From positions 1-51,801 of the forward strand of contig JAIENA010000233.1 of the NCBI GenBank assembly GCA_019751755.1: a stretch of 51,801 nt of DNA, read 5' to 3'. The DNA is from Burkholderiaceae bacterium. Its GTDB lineage: Bacteria > Pseudomonadota > Gammaproteobacteria > Burkholderiales > Burkholderiaceae_D. Shown here one piece after another: positions 17,526-26,314 of this stretch. The first letter of the stretch is position 1, and every line of letters begins with the position of its first letter. The notes beneath the pieces are model-generated. The model saw only the letters and a list, made by a program, of their open reading frames with translations, ran no database searches and was not told where the DNA came from. The position numbers were made by a program, and so were the translations under genes.

Positions 17526-18317
17526 TCAGGATTTGCAGCGGGCCATGATCTGGCGCGCAATGCCGCGCAGGATATTGACTTCCTCGGCTTCCAGCCCGGT
17601 GCGGGCAAACAGCCGTTTTAAGCGCGGCATCAATTTGCGCGGGTTATTGGCATCCAGAAAGCCGACCTGCACCAGCGCCTGCTCCAGGTGCGCATACATG
17701 CCATCGATTTGCGCCAGCGACGCCGCTTCGCCGTGGAACCCGATCACGCCGCCATTGCCGGGCGCGCGCGCCTCAGGCGCCTGTTGTCCCGCCAGGCCGG
17801 CCATGCGGCACTCATAGACCAGCACTTGGGCCGCCTGCGCCAGGTTCAGCGAGGAATAATCGGGATTGGCGGGAATGTTAATCAGGACATTGGCTTGCTC
17901 GACGATGTCATTGGGCAAACCAAAGCGTTCATTGCCAAAAATCAGCGCCGCCTGCAATGCCGGCTGCGCCGCCACCTGTTCCGCCATCGCGCGCGGCGTC
18001 AGCACCGGCGGTGAATATTCGCGCAGCCGGGCCGACACGGCCGCGGCGAAGTTGACGCCCTCCAATGCTTCGGCCATGGAGCCGACGATACGGGCCGAGG
18101 CCAGGATATCTTGCGCGCCACTGGCAAAGGCCACCGCCTCCTCATGCTGCAGGGCCCCGTCAAAACGGGGATTGACCAGCACCAGGTCGGAAAAGCCCAT
18201 GGTTTTCATGGCGCGCGCCACCGCGCCAATATTGCCAGGACGACTAGTTTCGACCAGAACAATCCGCAGGCGAGTAAAGATAGATGCGATCAATGCTGTG
18301 TTTTGAGGCAGGTTCAT
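17526..18317 (-). CDS. trmJ: tRNA (cytidine/uridine-2'-O-)-methyltransferase TrmJ
   Basis: A 263-residue SPOUT-class methyltransferase that 2'-O-methylates position 32 in the tRNA anticodon loop using SAM. The signature VETSRPGNIGAVARAMKTMG lies near the N-terminus, followed by LVNPRF. The knot region has IFGNERFGLPNDIV and the C-terminal block SSLNLAQAAQVL. Length is in the family range. The gene is divergent from suhB across a 174-bp region, an arrangement common in betaproteobacteria. Confidence 0.95.
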   Translation of the reverse strand: MNLPQNTALIASIFTRLRIVLVETSRPGNIGAVARAMKTMGFSDLVLVNPRFDGALQHEEAVAFASGAQDILASARIVGSMAEALEGVNFAAAVSARLREYSPPVLTPRAMAEQVAAQPALQAALIFGNERFGLPNDIVEQANVLINIPANPDYSSLNLAQAAQVLVYECRMAGLAGQQAPEARAPGNGGVIGFHGEAASLAQIDGMYAHLEQALVQVGFLDANNPRKLMPRLKRLFARTGLEAEEVNILRGIARQIMARCKS

Positions 18318-18491
18318 TTAAAATAGCGCAATTACGCGTTTGCGAAGCGGGCATTGTAACGACTTTGCCCTGGACTTTACACCGATCGCAAGCGCCGCGC
18401 TCTTTCTCATTTTTGTTCACACGCCAACCTGCCAGGCTGCATTGTTAGTTCATGCGCTGCGCGGGCCATGCGTTTTTTTACGGAAGCTCAC

Positions 18492-19283
18492 ATGCACCCA
18501 ATGATCAATACGGCGGTCAAAGCCGCCCGCCGCGCCGCCGCCGTCATCAACCGCGCCACCTTCGATATCGAGCGCGTTATTGTCACCGAAAAAAATCATA
18601 ACGATTTCGTTACCGACGTTGACCGCGCCGCCGAAGAAGCGATCATCGAGGTGCTGTCCAAAGCCTACCCTGACCACGGTTTCCTGTGCGAAGAGTCGGG
18701 CACTTCCGCCAATGTGAACGACGACACCGAGAACGTGTGGATCATCGATCCACTGGACGGCACCACCAACTTCATGCACGGCTTCCCGCAATACGCGATC
18801 TCCATCGCGCTGCAGACCCGTGGCGTCATCACCCAGGCCGTGATTTACGATCCGGCCCGCAACGACCTGTTCACCGCCACCAAGGGCGCCGGCGCTTACC
18901 TGAACGAAAAACGCATCCGTGTGGGCAAACTGGACCGCATCGCCAACGCGCTGATCGCCACCGGCTACAAGACCGGCAACCCGGCCGCCCTCAATGAATA
19001 CCTGAAAATGTACGGCCTGATGGCTGAACGCTGCCAGGGCGTGCGCCGCGCCGGTTCCGCCGCGCTGGACCTGGCCTATGTGGCATGCGGCCGCCTGGAC
19101 GGCTTCTACGAGAAAAACCTGAACCCGTGGGATATCGCCGCAGGCAGCCTGCTGGTGACCGAAGCGGGCGGTATCGTGGGCGAATTCAGCGGCGAATCGG
19201 ACTACCTGCACAAAGGCCACATCATTGCCGGCAGCCCGAAAGTGTTTGGCCAGATGGTCGGCTTGCTGGCGGAATTCGCCTGA
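18492..19283 (+). CDS. suhB: Inositol-1-monophosphatase SuhB
   Basis: A 263-residue Mg-dependent phosphatase that also acts as an rRNA antitermination and ribosome-assembly factor in enterobacteria. Metal-binding motifs are intact: EES at 67-69, DPLDGTTN at 86-93 (Asp86, Asp89), and the C-terminal WDIAAGSLLVTEAGG. I prefer the ATG at 18492 because MHPMINTAVKAARRA is the normal SuhB N-terminus; an in-frame ATG at 18468 would add eight atypical residues. A strong terminator follows the gene. Confidence 0.95.
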   Translation: MHPMINTAVKAARRAAAVINRATFDIERVIVTEKNHNDFVTDVDRAAEEAIIEVLSKAYPDHGFLCEESGTSANVNDDTENVWIIDPLDGTTNFMHGFPQYAISIALQTRGVITQAVIYDPARNDLFTATKGAGAYLNEKRIRVGKLDRIANALIATGYKTGNPAALNEYLKMYGLMAERCQGVRRAGSAALDLAYVACGRLDGFYEKNLNPWDIAAGSLLVTEAGGIVGEFSGESDYLHKGHIIAGSPKVFGQMVGLLAEFA

Positions 19284-19342
19284 TTCCAGGTCAAAACCAG
19301 GCACTCGTACTATTTCGATAAGCTTCCGTAGTTATGTTACAA

Positions 19343-19369
19343 AATAAAAGGGGCCTGGCCCCTTTTATT
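19343..19369 (+). terminator. Terminator after suhB
   Basis: AATAAAAGGGG and CCCCTTTTATT flank a CCTGG loop, giving an 11-bp stem ending in an AT-rich arm that can function in either direction. It lies 60 bp past the suhB stop. Confidence 0.85.
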
Positions 19370-19512
19370 GTTGCCATGTCGCAATAATCTGCCAAAACTA
19401 CTGTTATACTCGGCGGGCGACACCTTCCAGCCTTATTCCAGGCTGACACCCCTAGCAAACCCGATAGCTAAGCTCCCATCCGGCGCTTGCTTGATCTTAA
19501 CCAAAAGTTAAT

Positions 19513-21036
19513 ATGTCCTTTAATACACTTGGTCTGTCTGAATCCATCGTTCGCGCGGTGACTGAAACTGGTTACACCACGCCAACGCCGATCCAGACGC
19601 AAGCGATCCCCGCCGTCCTGAACGGTGGTGATCTGCTCGCCGGCGCACAAACCGGCACGGGCAAGACGGCCGGCTTTACGCTGCCCCTTTTGCACCGCCT
19701 GTCCACTGACGCGAACGGCGCCAAGCTGGTCAATACGACGTCACCCCGTCCAATCCGTGCACTGATCCTGACCCCGACCCGCGAACTGGCGGCCCAGGTT
19801 GAGGAAAGCGTGCGCGTGTATGGCAAATACACCAAACTGAACTCGGCCGTGATCTTCGGCGGCGTCAGCATCAACCCGCAAATCAAGCAACTGCGCCACG
19901 GCGTGGATATCCTGGTGGCGACCCCGGGCCGCCTGCTGGACCACATGGGCCAAAACACGATCGACTTGTCGCGCGTGGAAATCCTGGTGCTGGACGAAGC
20001 CGACCGCATGCTCGACATGGGCTTTATCCGCGATATCCGCAAAGTGCTGGCTGCGCTGCCGGCGAAACGCCAGAACCTGCTGTTCTCGGCCACGTTCTCG
20101 GACGAAATCAAGGCGCTGGCCGATGGCTTGCTGAACAACCCGGCCACGATTGAAGTGGCGCGCCGCAATTCGACGGTGGAAATCATTTCGCAGAAAATCC
20201 ACCCGGTCGACCGCGACAAAAAACACAAGATGCTGTCGCACCTGATCCGCGGCCAGCAATGGACCCAGGTCTTGGTGTTTACCCGCACCAAGCACGGCGC
20301 CAATAAGCTGGTGGAACAGTTGGCTGGTGATGGCATCAACGGCATGGCGATCCACGGCAACAAGAGCCAGTCGGCCCGCACCCGCGCGCTGGCCGAATTC
20401 AAGGATGGCTCGCTGCAAGTGCTGGTGGCCACCGACATCGCGGCCCGCGGTATCGATATCGACCAACTGCCGCACGTGGTCAACTATGACTTGCCGAACG
20501 TGCCGGAAGATTATGTGCACCGGATCGGCCGTACCGGTCGCGCCGGCGCCACCGGGGAAGCCGTGTCGCTGGTGTGCGTGGACGAGCACGTGATGTTGAA
20601 AGACATTGAAAAGCTCATCAAGCAAACCCTGCCACGCGAAGTGATCCCGGGCTTCGAGCCGGACCTGAACGCGAAACCGCAACCGATCCAGCTGCGCAGC
20701 GGCGCCGGCCAGCACCGCAATCCGCGTCAGGGCAATGGCGGCGGCCGCAATGCCGGCGCCAGCGCCGCTGCCAGCGGCAACGGCAATCGCGGTAATGGCG
20801 GCAATGGCCAGAGCCGCGCCAATGCCGGCGGCCAGGGCCGTGCCCCCGCTGCCCCGAACGGCAACCGCGCTGCCGCCCCCCAGCCGCGCACGCCAGGCGC
20901 AGCCAATGGCAACCGCAGTGCGGGCAGCCAAGGCCGCCCTGCCGCACCAGGTGGACGCAGCCCGGGCGCCGCCAACGGTGCGCGCAATGCGCCGCGTAGC
21001 GGCCAGCAGCAACGCACGGGCGGCCGCGACCGCTAA
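19513..21036 (+). CDS. rhlE: DEAD-box RNA helicase, RhlE type
   Basis: A 507-residue ATP-dependent RNA helicase involved in RNA remodelling, ribosome maturation or cold adaptation. The conserved motifs are present in order: Q-motif near [17 protein letters not shown] (45-52), PTRELA, TPGR, DEAD (161-164), SAT (192-194), [10 protein letters not shown] and [10 protein letters not shown]. The last 115 residues or so are low-complexity, rich in Gly, Asn, Arg, Ala and Pro, typical of RhlE RNA-binding tails. The 5' leader back to the suhB terminator is about 140 bp and may include a regulated untranslated region. The subfamily call rests on motif spacing and tail; cold-induced CsdA-like helicases are longer. 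Confidence 0.9.
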   Translation: MSFNTLGLSESIVRAVTETGYTTPTPIQTQAIPAVLNGGDLLAGAQTGTGKTAGFTLPLLHRLSTDANGAKLVNTTSPRPIRALILTPTRELAAQVEESVRVYGKYTKLNSAVIFGGVSINPQIKQLRHGVDILVATPGRLLDHMGQNTIDLSRVEILVLDEADRMLDMGFIRDIRKVLAALPAKRQNLLFSATFSDEIKALADGLLNNPATIEVARRNSTVEIISQKIHPVDRDKKHKMLSHLIRGQQWTQVLVFTRTKHGANKLVEQLAGDGINGMAIHGNKSQSARTRALAEFKDGSLQVLVATDIAARGIDIDQLPHVVNYDLPNVPEDYVHRIGRTGRAGATGEAVSLVCVDEHVMLKDIEKLIKQTLPREVIPGFEPDLNAKPQPIQLRSGAGQHRNPRQGNGGGRNAGASAAASGNGNRGNGGNGQSRANAGGQGRAPAAPNGNRAAAPQPRTPGAANGNRSAGSQGRPAAPGGRSPGAANGARNAPRSGQQQRTGGRDR

Positions 21037-21263
21037 GCACAGCTAAGCACCGCTCGTCCCGCCTCTGGCGGCGCGCAGGGTGGCATGGTCCATGCCGCTT
21101 TGCATGCGCCGCCAGGCTGACTGCAGGGTGGCTTCCGCCAAGGCGGCAGCCCCCCCCCACTCCCTCCCTGCACCAGGCATCGCCCCTCCTCGGCCGGAAC
21201 GCCCGGCATCCCCCGCCAATTTGGATTACGATAACGCCCTGTTTAATCCCAACAGGACGAGCC
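21037..21263. other. Intergenic region with a C9 tract
   Basis: 227 bp between the helicase and hydroxypyruvate isomerase genes. It is pyrimidine-rich on the plus strand, with nine consecutive C at 21150-21158. No gene is supported. A ribosome site (AGGACGAG) is present just before the next ATG. Confidence 0.5.
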
Positions 21264-22037
21264 ATGCCCAAATTTGCCGCCAACCTGTCGATGCTGTTTA
21301 CGGAACTGCCGTTCCTGGACCGCTTTGCCGCTGCCCGCGAGGCCGGCTTTGACGCCGTTGAATTCCTGTTTCCCTACGCCTTCGATCCCGACCAGATCGC
21401 GGAACGCCTGCACCGCCACCAGTTACAACTGGTGCTGCACAATATGCCGTGCGGCGACTGGAACGCCGGCGACCGCGGCATGGCCTGCGATCCCCGCCGC
21501 AACGATGAATTCCGCGCCGGCGTGCAACTGGCGATTGATTTCGCCACCGAACTGGAGGTGCCGCGCCTGCACTGCATGGCCGGCAAAGTGCCGCATGGCC
21601 TGGCGTTCGAGCGGGCCCGCGAAACCTATATCCAGAACTTGCAATACGCCGCCGACCAATGCCGCCAGCACGGCATCGACGTCATGATCGAGCCGATCAA
21701 TTCGTATGACATGCCGGGCTATTTCCTGCACCACAGCCGGCAGGCGCTCGACATCCTGGATGCGTGCGCGCGTCCCAACCTGTTCCTGCAATACGACATT
21801 TATCATATGCAGCGGATGGAGGGCGAACTGGCCAATACCATCCGCGCCCACCTGCCCCGCATCGGCCACATGCAACTGGCCGATACGCCGGGCCGCCACG
21901 AACCCGGCACCGGGGAAATTAACTACCCGTTCCTGTTCAAGCTGCTCGATGAACTCGGTTATGCCGGCTGGATCGGCTGCGAATACACGCCGCGCGGCGG
22001 CACCGTGGCAGGACTGGGCTGGCGCACCCAGCTGTAA
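21264..22037 (+). CDS. hyi: Hydroxypyruvate isomerase (Hyi/OtnI family)
   Basis: A 257-residue TIM-barrel isomerase that interconverts hydroxypyruvate and tartronate semialdehyde, or acts on 2-oxo-tetronates in the OtnI subgroup. Active-site residues are visible: Glu143 in MIEPINSYD, Asp178 in LQYDIYHMQ, the HMQLADTPGRHEPGTGEIN block and Glu240 in GCEYTPRGGT. Length matches E. coli Hyi (about 258). No glyoxylate carboligase or tartronate semialdehyde reductase gene is adjacent, so its pathway is not evident here. Confidence 0.92.
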   Translation: MPKFAANLSMLFTELPFLDRFAAAREAGFDAVEFLFPYAFDPDQIAERLHRHQLQLVLHNMPCGDWNAGDRGMACDPRRNDEFRAGVQLAIDFATELEVPRLHCMAGKVPHGLAFERARETYIQNLQYAADQCRQHGIDVMIEPINSYDMPGYFLHHSRQALDILDACARPNLFLQYDIYHMQRMEGELANTIRAHLPRIGHMQLADTPGRHEPGTGEINYPFLFKLLDELGYAGWIGCEYTPRGGTVAGLGWRTQL

Positions 22038-22119
22038 CCACCGGGAAGTTTGCGCAGACGCAATAGCGCATAAATTTACCGGAGGCAAGATCAGGTTTCA
22101 TTCCTATCCGGGAGGAAAC

Positions 22120-23019
22120 ATGATCTTGCTACTCCGTGCCAGCCGGCCACTGCGCACACTGCACTGCACCTTGCTGTTGGCGGCACTGGCCGGCTGTGCC
22201 GCCAGTCCCCGCTTGCAGGAAGCCCGCGAGGTCGCCGCCGATGCCGTCAAACTCGGCGGCTACGCCGACCTCAGCGAGCGCTTCCGCGAAACCTATCACC
22301 GGGAACGCCCTTACCTGACGGCCGCCGCCGATGCGCGCGAGCGCACCATCGACGCGCAACGGCGCGCCGCCTATGCCGACATCACGGCCATCCACGACGT
22401 CGTCGTGCAATACCTGCGCTCGCTGGCCCTGGTGGCGGGGGCGAACACCTTTTCGCTCGATGCGCCGATCAAGGCGCTGGGCGCCGGCATCAAGGCCTGG
22501 CCCGACGCCGGTCTGGAGGACCGCCACGTCAATGCTTTTACCGGGCTGGCGCGCCTGATGGCGCGCGCCGCCACGGCGCGGCAACAGGAAAACGCGCTGC
22601 AGCTGATGGTGCACGACGCCGAGCCGCACCTGCAACTGCTGCTCGACGCGATGCAGCGCCTGCTGCGCTATTACGATAAAAGCAGCGACAATGAACGCGC
22701 CATCGTGCTCGGCATGCTGGACGTGGAAATCCCGTTTGCCGAGACCCCGCGCGACCGCCTGCTGGCGGCGCTGGCCAAAGCCCACCGCCAGACCCGGGCC
22801 CAGGAATACCGCGTGGCCGGACTGCGCCATACGCTGGCCATCAAGCACGTGGCGGCCATCGCGGCGGCCCATACCGCGCTGCTGCAGCGGCTCGAGCAGC
22901 CGGACAACGCGGCCGCCGGCGAGACGCTGCGGCAAGCGTCGGGCGCGCTGCGCCTGCAAACCGATGCGCTGACGCAACCACTTGCCACGCAGTTCGCCAC
23001 CCCGCTCGAACAGCCTTGA
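22120..23019 (+). CDS. Predicted outer-membrane lipoprotein, helical, unknown function
   Basis: A 299-residue protein starting at ATG 22120 behind an excellent ribosome site (GGGAGGAAAC). The signal peptide ends in the lipobox LAALAGC, so the mature protein begins with an acylated Cys. The rest is Ala/Arg/Leu-rich amphipathic helix with heptad-like spacing and no catalytic motif. A following gene starts about 20 bp downstream and codes for a second helical protein of unknown function, suggesting a two-gene unit. I do not recognise the family. Confidence 0.75.
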   Translation: MILLLRASRPLRTLHCTLLLAALAGCAASPRLQEAREVAADAVKLGGYADLSERFRETYHRERPYLTAAADARERTIDAQRRAAYADITAIHDVVVQYLRSLALVAGANTFSLDAPIKALGAGIKAWPDAGLEDRHVNAFTGLARLMARAATARQQENALQLMVHDAEPHLQLLLDAMQRLLRYYDKSSDNERAIVLGMLDVEIPFAETPRDRLLAALAKAHRQTRAQEYRVAGLRHTLAIKHVAAIAAAHTALLQRLEQPDNAAAGETLRQASGALRLQTDALTQPLATQFATPLEQP

Positions 23020-23040
23020 TGCCCGCCACCGGAGATGCCC

Positions 23041-23670
23041 ATGTGCGCCACCCAAGCCCCCGTCCCGCCGCCGTCCCAACCTGGCACGTCATCCCCCCCC
23101 ACGCCTGCGGCGTCCGGCGACGTCCCTTCCCAGCGACGGGCACCGGTCCCCCCCGTCGCCGCCGCAACACCTGACACGCCAACCAGACCCGTCGGCATTG
23201 AAACCGGCATCGCCGCGATGGCGGACAGCCTGTCGGCCTGCGCCGATACACTGCACGAACGCATCATGCAGGCGATCCGCCAGCGCCCGCCGGCGCCGCC
23301 CGCCGACACTGGTCAGGATCCCGCACCGGACGCCGCACCGGAGCTCGCCCGGGGCATGACACAAGCCGACGCGCAAGCCCTGTTCGACCAGGAAGTGCTA
23401 CTGCGCCAGTGCGCCAACACGCTGTATGTGCAAGCGGCGGTGCTGGCCACATCCGGCCTCGACAGCGTGCGCGCGGAATTGATGGAGGTGACGGCCAGCG
23501 CGCGCGACACCCTGCGCCATGTGGCCAGGGTGCAGGCGCTGGTGGCCCTGGCGGCGGACCTGGTCGCCCTGGCCGGCGCGCTGGCCGCCGGTCCACCAGC
23601 GCAGTGGCCCGCCGCGATCCGCCAGGTCCGCGACCGCGTCACCGCCTTGCGCCAGCCCGGGCCAGCCTAG
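23041..23670 (+). CDS. Hypothetical Pro-rich/helical protein paired with the upstream lipoprotein
   Basis: A 209-residue product. I chose ATG 23041 because GGAG sits six bases before it; an ATG at 23035 is in frame but badly spaced. The first 60 residues or so are Pro/Ala/Thr-rich and probably disordered, a second Pro-rich linker is near 80-100, and the C-terminal 110 residues are Ala/Leu/Val-rich helix. No signal peptide or membrane span is convincing. Codon-phase composition supports coding. Function unknown; co-transcription with the upstream lipoprotein gene is likely. Confidence 0.6.
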   Translation: MCATQAPVPPPSQPGTSSPPTPAASGDVPSQRRAPVPPVAAATPDTPTRPVGIETGIAAMADSLSACADTLHERIMQAIRQRPPAPPADTGQDPAPDAAPELARGMTQADAQALFDQEVLLRQCANTLYVQAAVLATSGLDSVRAELMEVTASARDTLRHVARVQALVALAADLVALAGALAAGPPAQWPAAIRQVRDRVTALRQPGPA

Positions 23671-23747
23671 CGATATCCCCGGCGCAGTCCTATTGTGCGC
23701 GCCGTCCGGCCCGCCCCCTCTACTATGGAAACCAGGAGGAGACTGGC

Positions 23748-24104
23748 ATGGACGAATTGACCCATAAGCAGTTGGGCTGGCTGCACGCGGCGCTGGAACA
23801 GCGCCGCCACCTGCTGCTGGATCAGGTCGCGCTGGCCACCGCCGGCCCTGCCGTGGAAGACGTGGAAACATCGCCCGCCGACAGCGCCAGCAACCGCACG
23901 ATGAACCAGCTACAGCAAGAAACCGCGAGCCACCAACTGACCCAGTTGCTGGCGATTAAGCACGCGCTGGCCAAATTTTCAGACGGCGCTTACGGCAGCT
24001 GCGAAAACTGCGGCAGCGGGATCGGCTACTCGCGCCTGCAGGCGCGCCCCGAAGCCACGCTGTGCATCGCCTGCCAGACGCAAAGCGAGCGCCGGCCACG
24101 CTGA
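23748..24104 (+). CDS. DksA/TraR-family C4 zinc-finger protein
   Basis: A 118-residue protein with an N-terminal coiled-coil hairpin and a C-terminal Cys4 zinc finger, CENCG and CIAC. Family members insert the coiled coil into the RNA polymerase secondary channel and tune initiation, often with ppGpp. The hairpin tip carries PADSAS, resembling the D-x-x-D-x-A tip of DksA but not identical to it, so it may be a specialised paralogue. The start at 23748 follows AGGAGGAGAC. It sits between envelope genes and a universal stress protein. Confidence 0.85.
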   Translation: MDELTHKQLGWLHAALEQRRHLLLDQVALATAGPAVEDVETSPADSASNRTMNQLQQETASHQLTQLLAIKHALAKFSDGAYGSCENCGSGIGYSRLQARPEATLCIACQTQSERRPR

Positions 24105-24223
24105 AACGCGGCGCGCCTACCATCAGCCTGCCAGCGTCACGCTTGCGCCACGGATCGCCACCCGTGTGTCCATCGCGCGCAAGGCCAGCCTATAATCAAG
24201 CCATGTCCTTGCGGGAGCTCAAT

Positions 24224-25105
24224 ATGGCTTACCGATCGATCCTGGTGCATGTCGATGAAACGCCGCGTGTGGCGGAACGGATCCGCTACGCCGTCGACCT
24301 GGCGCTGCAAGATGACGGCCATTTGCTGGGCGTGGCGCTGACCGGCATTTCACGCGTGCTATACCAGAATGCCATCCTCGATGAGCAAGACCCGAATCTG
24401 GCGCTGCACTTGAACTTCCTGCGCGAACGAGCCAATCGTGCGCTGGAGCAATTCGCGCCGCTGGTCCAGCGCCTCGGCCTGCAATCATTCGAACAGCGCG
24501 TGGTCGATGACGATCCCGGTGCCGGCCTGAGCTTGCTGGCACGCCACGCCGACCTGGTCGTGATCGGCCAGGCCGACCCGGAACATGTGGCAACCATGGC
24601 CGGCACGGAATTCCCGGCGCAAGTGCTGACCCATTCGGGCCGCCCGGTCCTGCTGGTGCCGTATGCGGGATTGCCGCGCCCGGCCGGCGCCGCCCATGCG
24701 CCGGCACGGCGCATTTTGGTGGCGTGGAATGGCAGCAAGGAAGCGGCGCGCGCGGTGCGCGAAGCGCTGCCGCTGCTCAAGCGTGCCGACCAGGTCTTGA
24801 TTGCCGTGTTCGATCCAGACCATCAAAAGGCGCTGCATGGTGAATCGCCCGGTGGCGACCTATTGAAATTTTTGATGCGGCACGGCATCGACGGCGAAAT
24901 CCTGGTGCGCCAGACCCAGCGTGGCGGCATGCTGAAACGCCCGTCCGGCACCGGCGAAGCCTTGCTGTCGCTGGCCAGTGACCAGGCCTGCGATTTACTG
25001 GTGCTGGGCGCCTATGGCCACTCGCGCTTTCGCGAAACGCTGCTGGGCGGAGTCACGCGCACGGTGCTGGAATCGATGACGCTGCCGGTATTGATGGCGC
25101 ACTGA
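24224..25105 (+). CDS. Tandem-domain universal stress protein
   Basis: A 293-residue UspA protein with two Usp domains. The first begins YRSILVHVDE and the second RRILVAWNGSKEA. The second domain keeps the nucleotide-binding pattern G-x2-G-x9-G-x-(S/T) in GAYGHSRFRETLLGGVT; the equivalent loop of the first is degenerate. Start choice: ATG 24224 has GGGAG six bases upstream, better than ATG 24203. A TATAAT at 24191-24196 may be its -10 box, though no good -35 is visible. Usp proteins confer stress resistance and bind ATP. Confidence 0.9.
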   Translation: MAYRSILVHVDETPRVAERIRYAVDLALQDDGHLLGVALTGISRVLYQNAILDEQDPNLALHLNFLRERANRALEQFAPLVQRLGLQSFEQRVVDDDPGAGLSLLARHADLVVIGQADPEHVATMAGTEFPAQVLTHSGRPVLLVPYAGLPRPAGAAHAPARRILVAWNGSKEAARAVREALPLLKRADQVLIAVFDPDHQKALHGESPGGDLLKFLMRHGIDGEILVRQTQRGGMLKRPSGTGEALLSLASDQACDLLVLGAYGHSRFRETLLGGVTRTVLESMTLPVLMAH

Positions 25106-25149
25106 ATGCCTGGCAGGCCGCGCGACGGGCGCCAGCGCGGGAGCTAGAT

Positions 25150-25512
25150 TCACTCGTCCGACTGCCACGCCTGGCTGCGAATTTTCGCCACTTGCCGCTG
25201 TGCCAGCCACAGCCATAACTGCAAGGCCGCTTCCTGTGCGGCGCCCGCCATTTTGCGGGGACTGGCCAGGGCGATTTCACAATCGCGGTCCGACCATTCG
25301 GCGTAACAGATAGCGCCGCCGGCCGCGACTTCGACTTCATACATCAAGCCATCGTCATAGCCGAACCGCAATACTGCCGAGCCGGGGCCGCCGTCGGGTG
25401 ACTGCACCTTGCCGCTGTACACGTCAGCCAAGGCCGCCGCCAGCTGCGACTCCGTTGGCGCGGCAACATTGCGTCCATCGGGACGAGTCAGCTCCACCCA
25501 TGCGTGTGTCAT
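25150..25512 (-). CDS. Conserved hypothetical protein
   Basis: A 120-residue, acidic, mixed alpha/beta protein without signal peptide. ATG at 25510-25512 is preceded by AGGGGAAG. Strand-like segments GSAVLRFGY and MYEVEVAAGG are followed by a Trp-rich C-terminal helix (LQLWLWLAQ). The fold could be Imm1-like, but I cannot support that. No partner gene is obvious: the next gene upstream on this strand starts at 26227. Confidence 0.6.
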   Translation of the reverse strand: MTHAWVELTRPDGRNVAAPTESQLAAALADVYSGKVQSPDGGPGSAVLRFGYDDGLMYEVEVAAGGAICYAEWSDRDCEIALASPRKMAGAAQEAALQLWLWLAQRQVAKIRSQAWQSDE

Positions 25513-25642
25513 CGCACTTCCCCTTGTGGTTGAGGATTGCCGTATCAGTATTTTTATTGTAGCAACGAACTTGACTGACGACGCCGCGATTCAGGCTTTC
25601 TTGCAGAAATGTGTGCAGCGCTGCAACACGCAGCGCGCACGC

Positions 25643-26227
25643 TCAGGACGTTTCCTGGCGCGTCATCAGCACCGGCAACGACAGCGGATTGAAGTCTTGC
25701 CAGTCGCCGTCGACGATGGTGCCTTCGGCTTGCTCGATATGGTGGGCGCCCTGCCGCCGCAGCACATCGATGGCGCGCTGTTCCAGCCCCGGCAGGTCAT
25801 CGGTGTCCCCCAGTGCCACGGCCACCAGCATGCCGCTGGGCCGCTGTTCCACCTGGTTGGCGATACTGCCCTGCTCCGGCGCGCCCGCCTCTTTCATATC
25901 GGAAAAACTGTACAGCGAGCCCACGTGGCCGCCAACCAGTGCGCCGACCACCACGCCCAGTGGCCCCGTCACCGGGGCGCTGACGGCGCCGATCGCGGCG
26001 CCGACGACACTGCCAGTGGCCACGCCCTTGGCGACGCCGGTCCCGGTTTCCCTGGCGCCCGGGGATTTGTCACGGTCGCCGCCCAGTCCGAACGTATTGT
26101 GCTGGCCCGGCGGATTGACGAAAAAAATGCTGATGAGCCGGGCTGAAAAGCCTGCCGCCAGCAGCGCGTCGCGCGCGCGGCCGCTGTCTTCCTGCAACTG
26201 GAAATGGCCTGCGATGATGGTGCTCAT
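25643..26227 (-). CDS. Glycine-zipper general-stress protein (YflT/GSP17M-like)
   Basis: A 194-residue protein. Residues 1-35 form an alpha/beta segment like the general-stress-protein-17M domain (FQLQEDSGRARDALLAAGF). A central Gly/Ala/Val-rich glycine zipper (about 65-110, with GSVVGAAIGAVSAPVTGPLG) could insert in or associate with a membrane. The C-terminal third returns to an alpha/beta pattern. ATG 26225-26227 follows AGGAGC. A weak copy of the Crp/Fnr-type palindrome lies 61-76 bp upstream, which would place it in the local regulon. Function is likely in stress; the exact role is unknown. Confidence 0.7.
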   Translation of the reverse strand: MSTIIAGHFQLQEDSGRARDALLAAGFSARLISIFFVNPPGQHNTFGLGGDRDKSPGARETGTGVAKGVATGSVVGAAIGAVSAPVTGPLGVVVGALVGGHVGSLYSFSDMKEAGAPEQGSIANQVEQRPSGMLVAVALGDTDDLPGLEQRAIDVLRRQGAHHIEQAEGTIVDGDWQDFNPLSLPVLMTRQETS

Positions 26228-26287
26228 GGTGCGCTCCTGTGTGGATGGTCATGACGCACCAGCTTGCCCGCTTCCCGCACCGCGTTC

Positions 26288-26303
26288 CGTGCGTTCCCAC
26301 ACT
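26288..26303. promoter_or_regulatory. Weak Crp/Fnr-type palindrome upstream of the glycine-zipper stress gene
   Basis: CGTGCG-TTCC-CACACT matches TGTRCG-N4-CGYACA with about three mismatches. It is listed because its spacing upstream of a stress gene agrees with the stronger sites. Confidence 0.3.
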
Positions 26304-26314
26304 TGTATCCGTGA

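Noticed and set aside
21150..21158. Run of nine C as a possible phase-variation tract
   Set aside because: It lies between genes, far from any start or promoter element I can identify.
23682..23697. TGTGCG sequence upstream of the DksA/TraR-like gene
   Set aside because: The second half (GTCCGG) does not match the palindrome.
24154..24196. Possible Crp/Fnr-type control of the universal stress protein
   Set aside because: A TATAAT box is present, but the sequence at -41.5 shows no TGTRC half-site.
25604..25630. GCAGCGCTGC palindrome flanked by TGTGT and AACAC as a regulator site
   Set aside because: Spacing and half-sites do not fit the CRP-like motif; it may simply be a hairpin between the two minus-strand genes.
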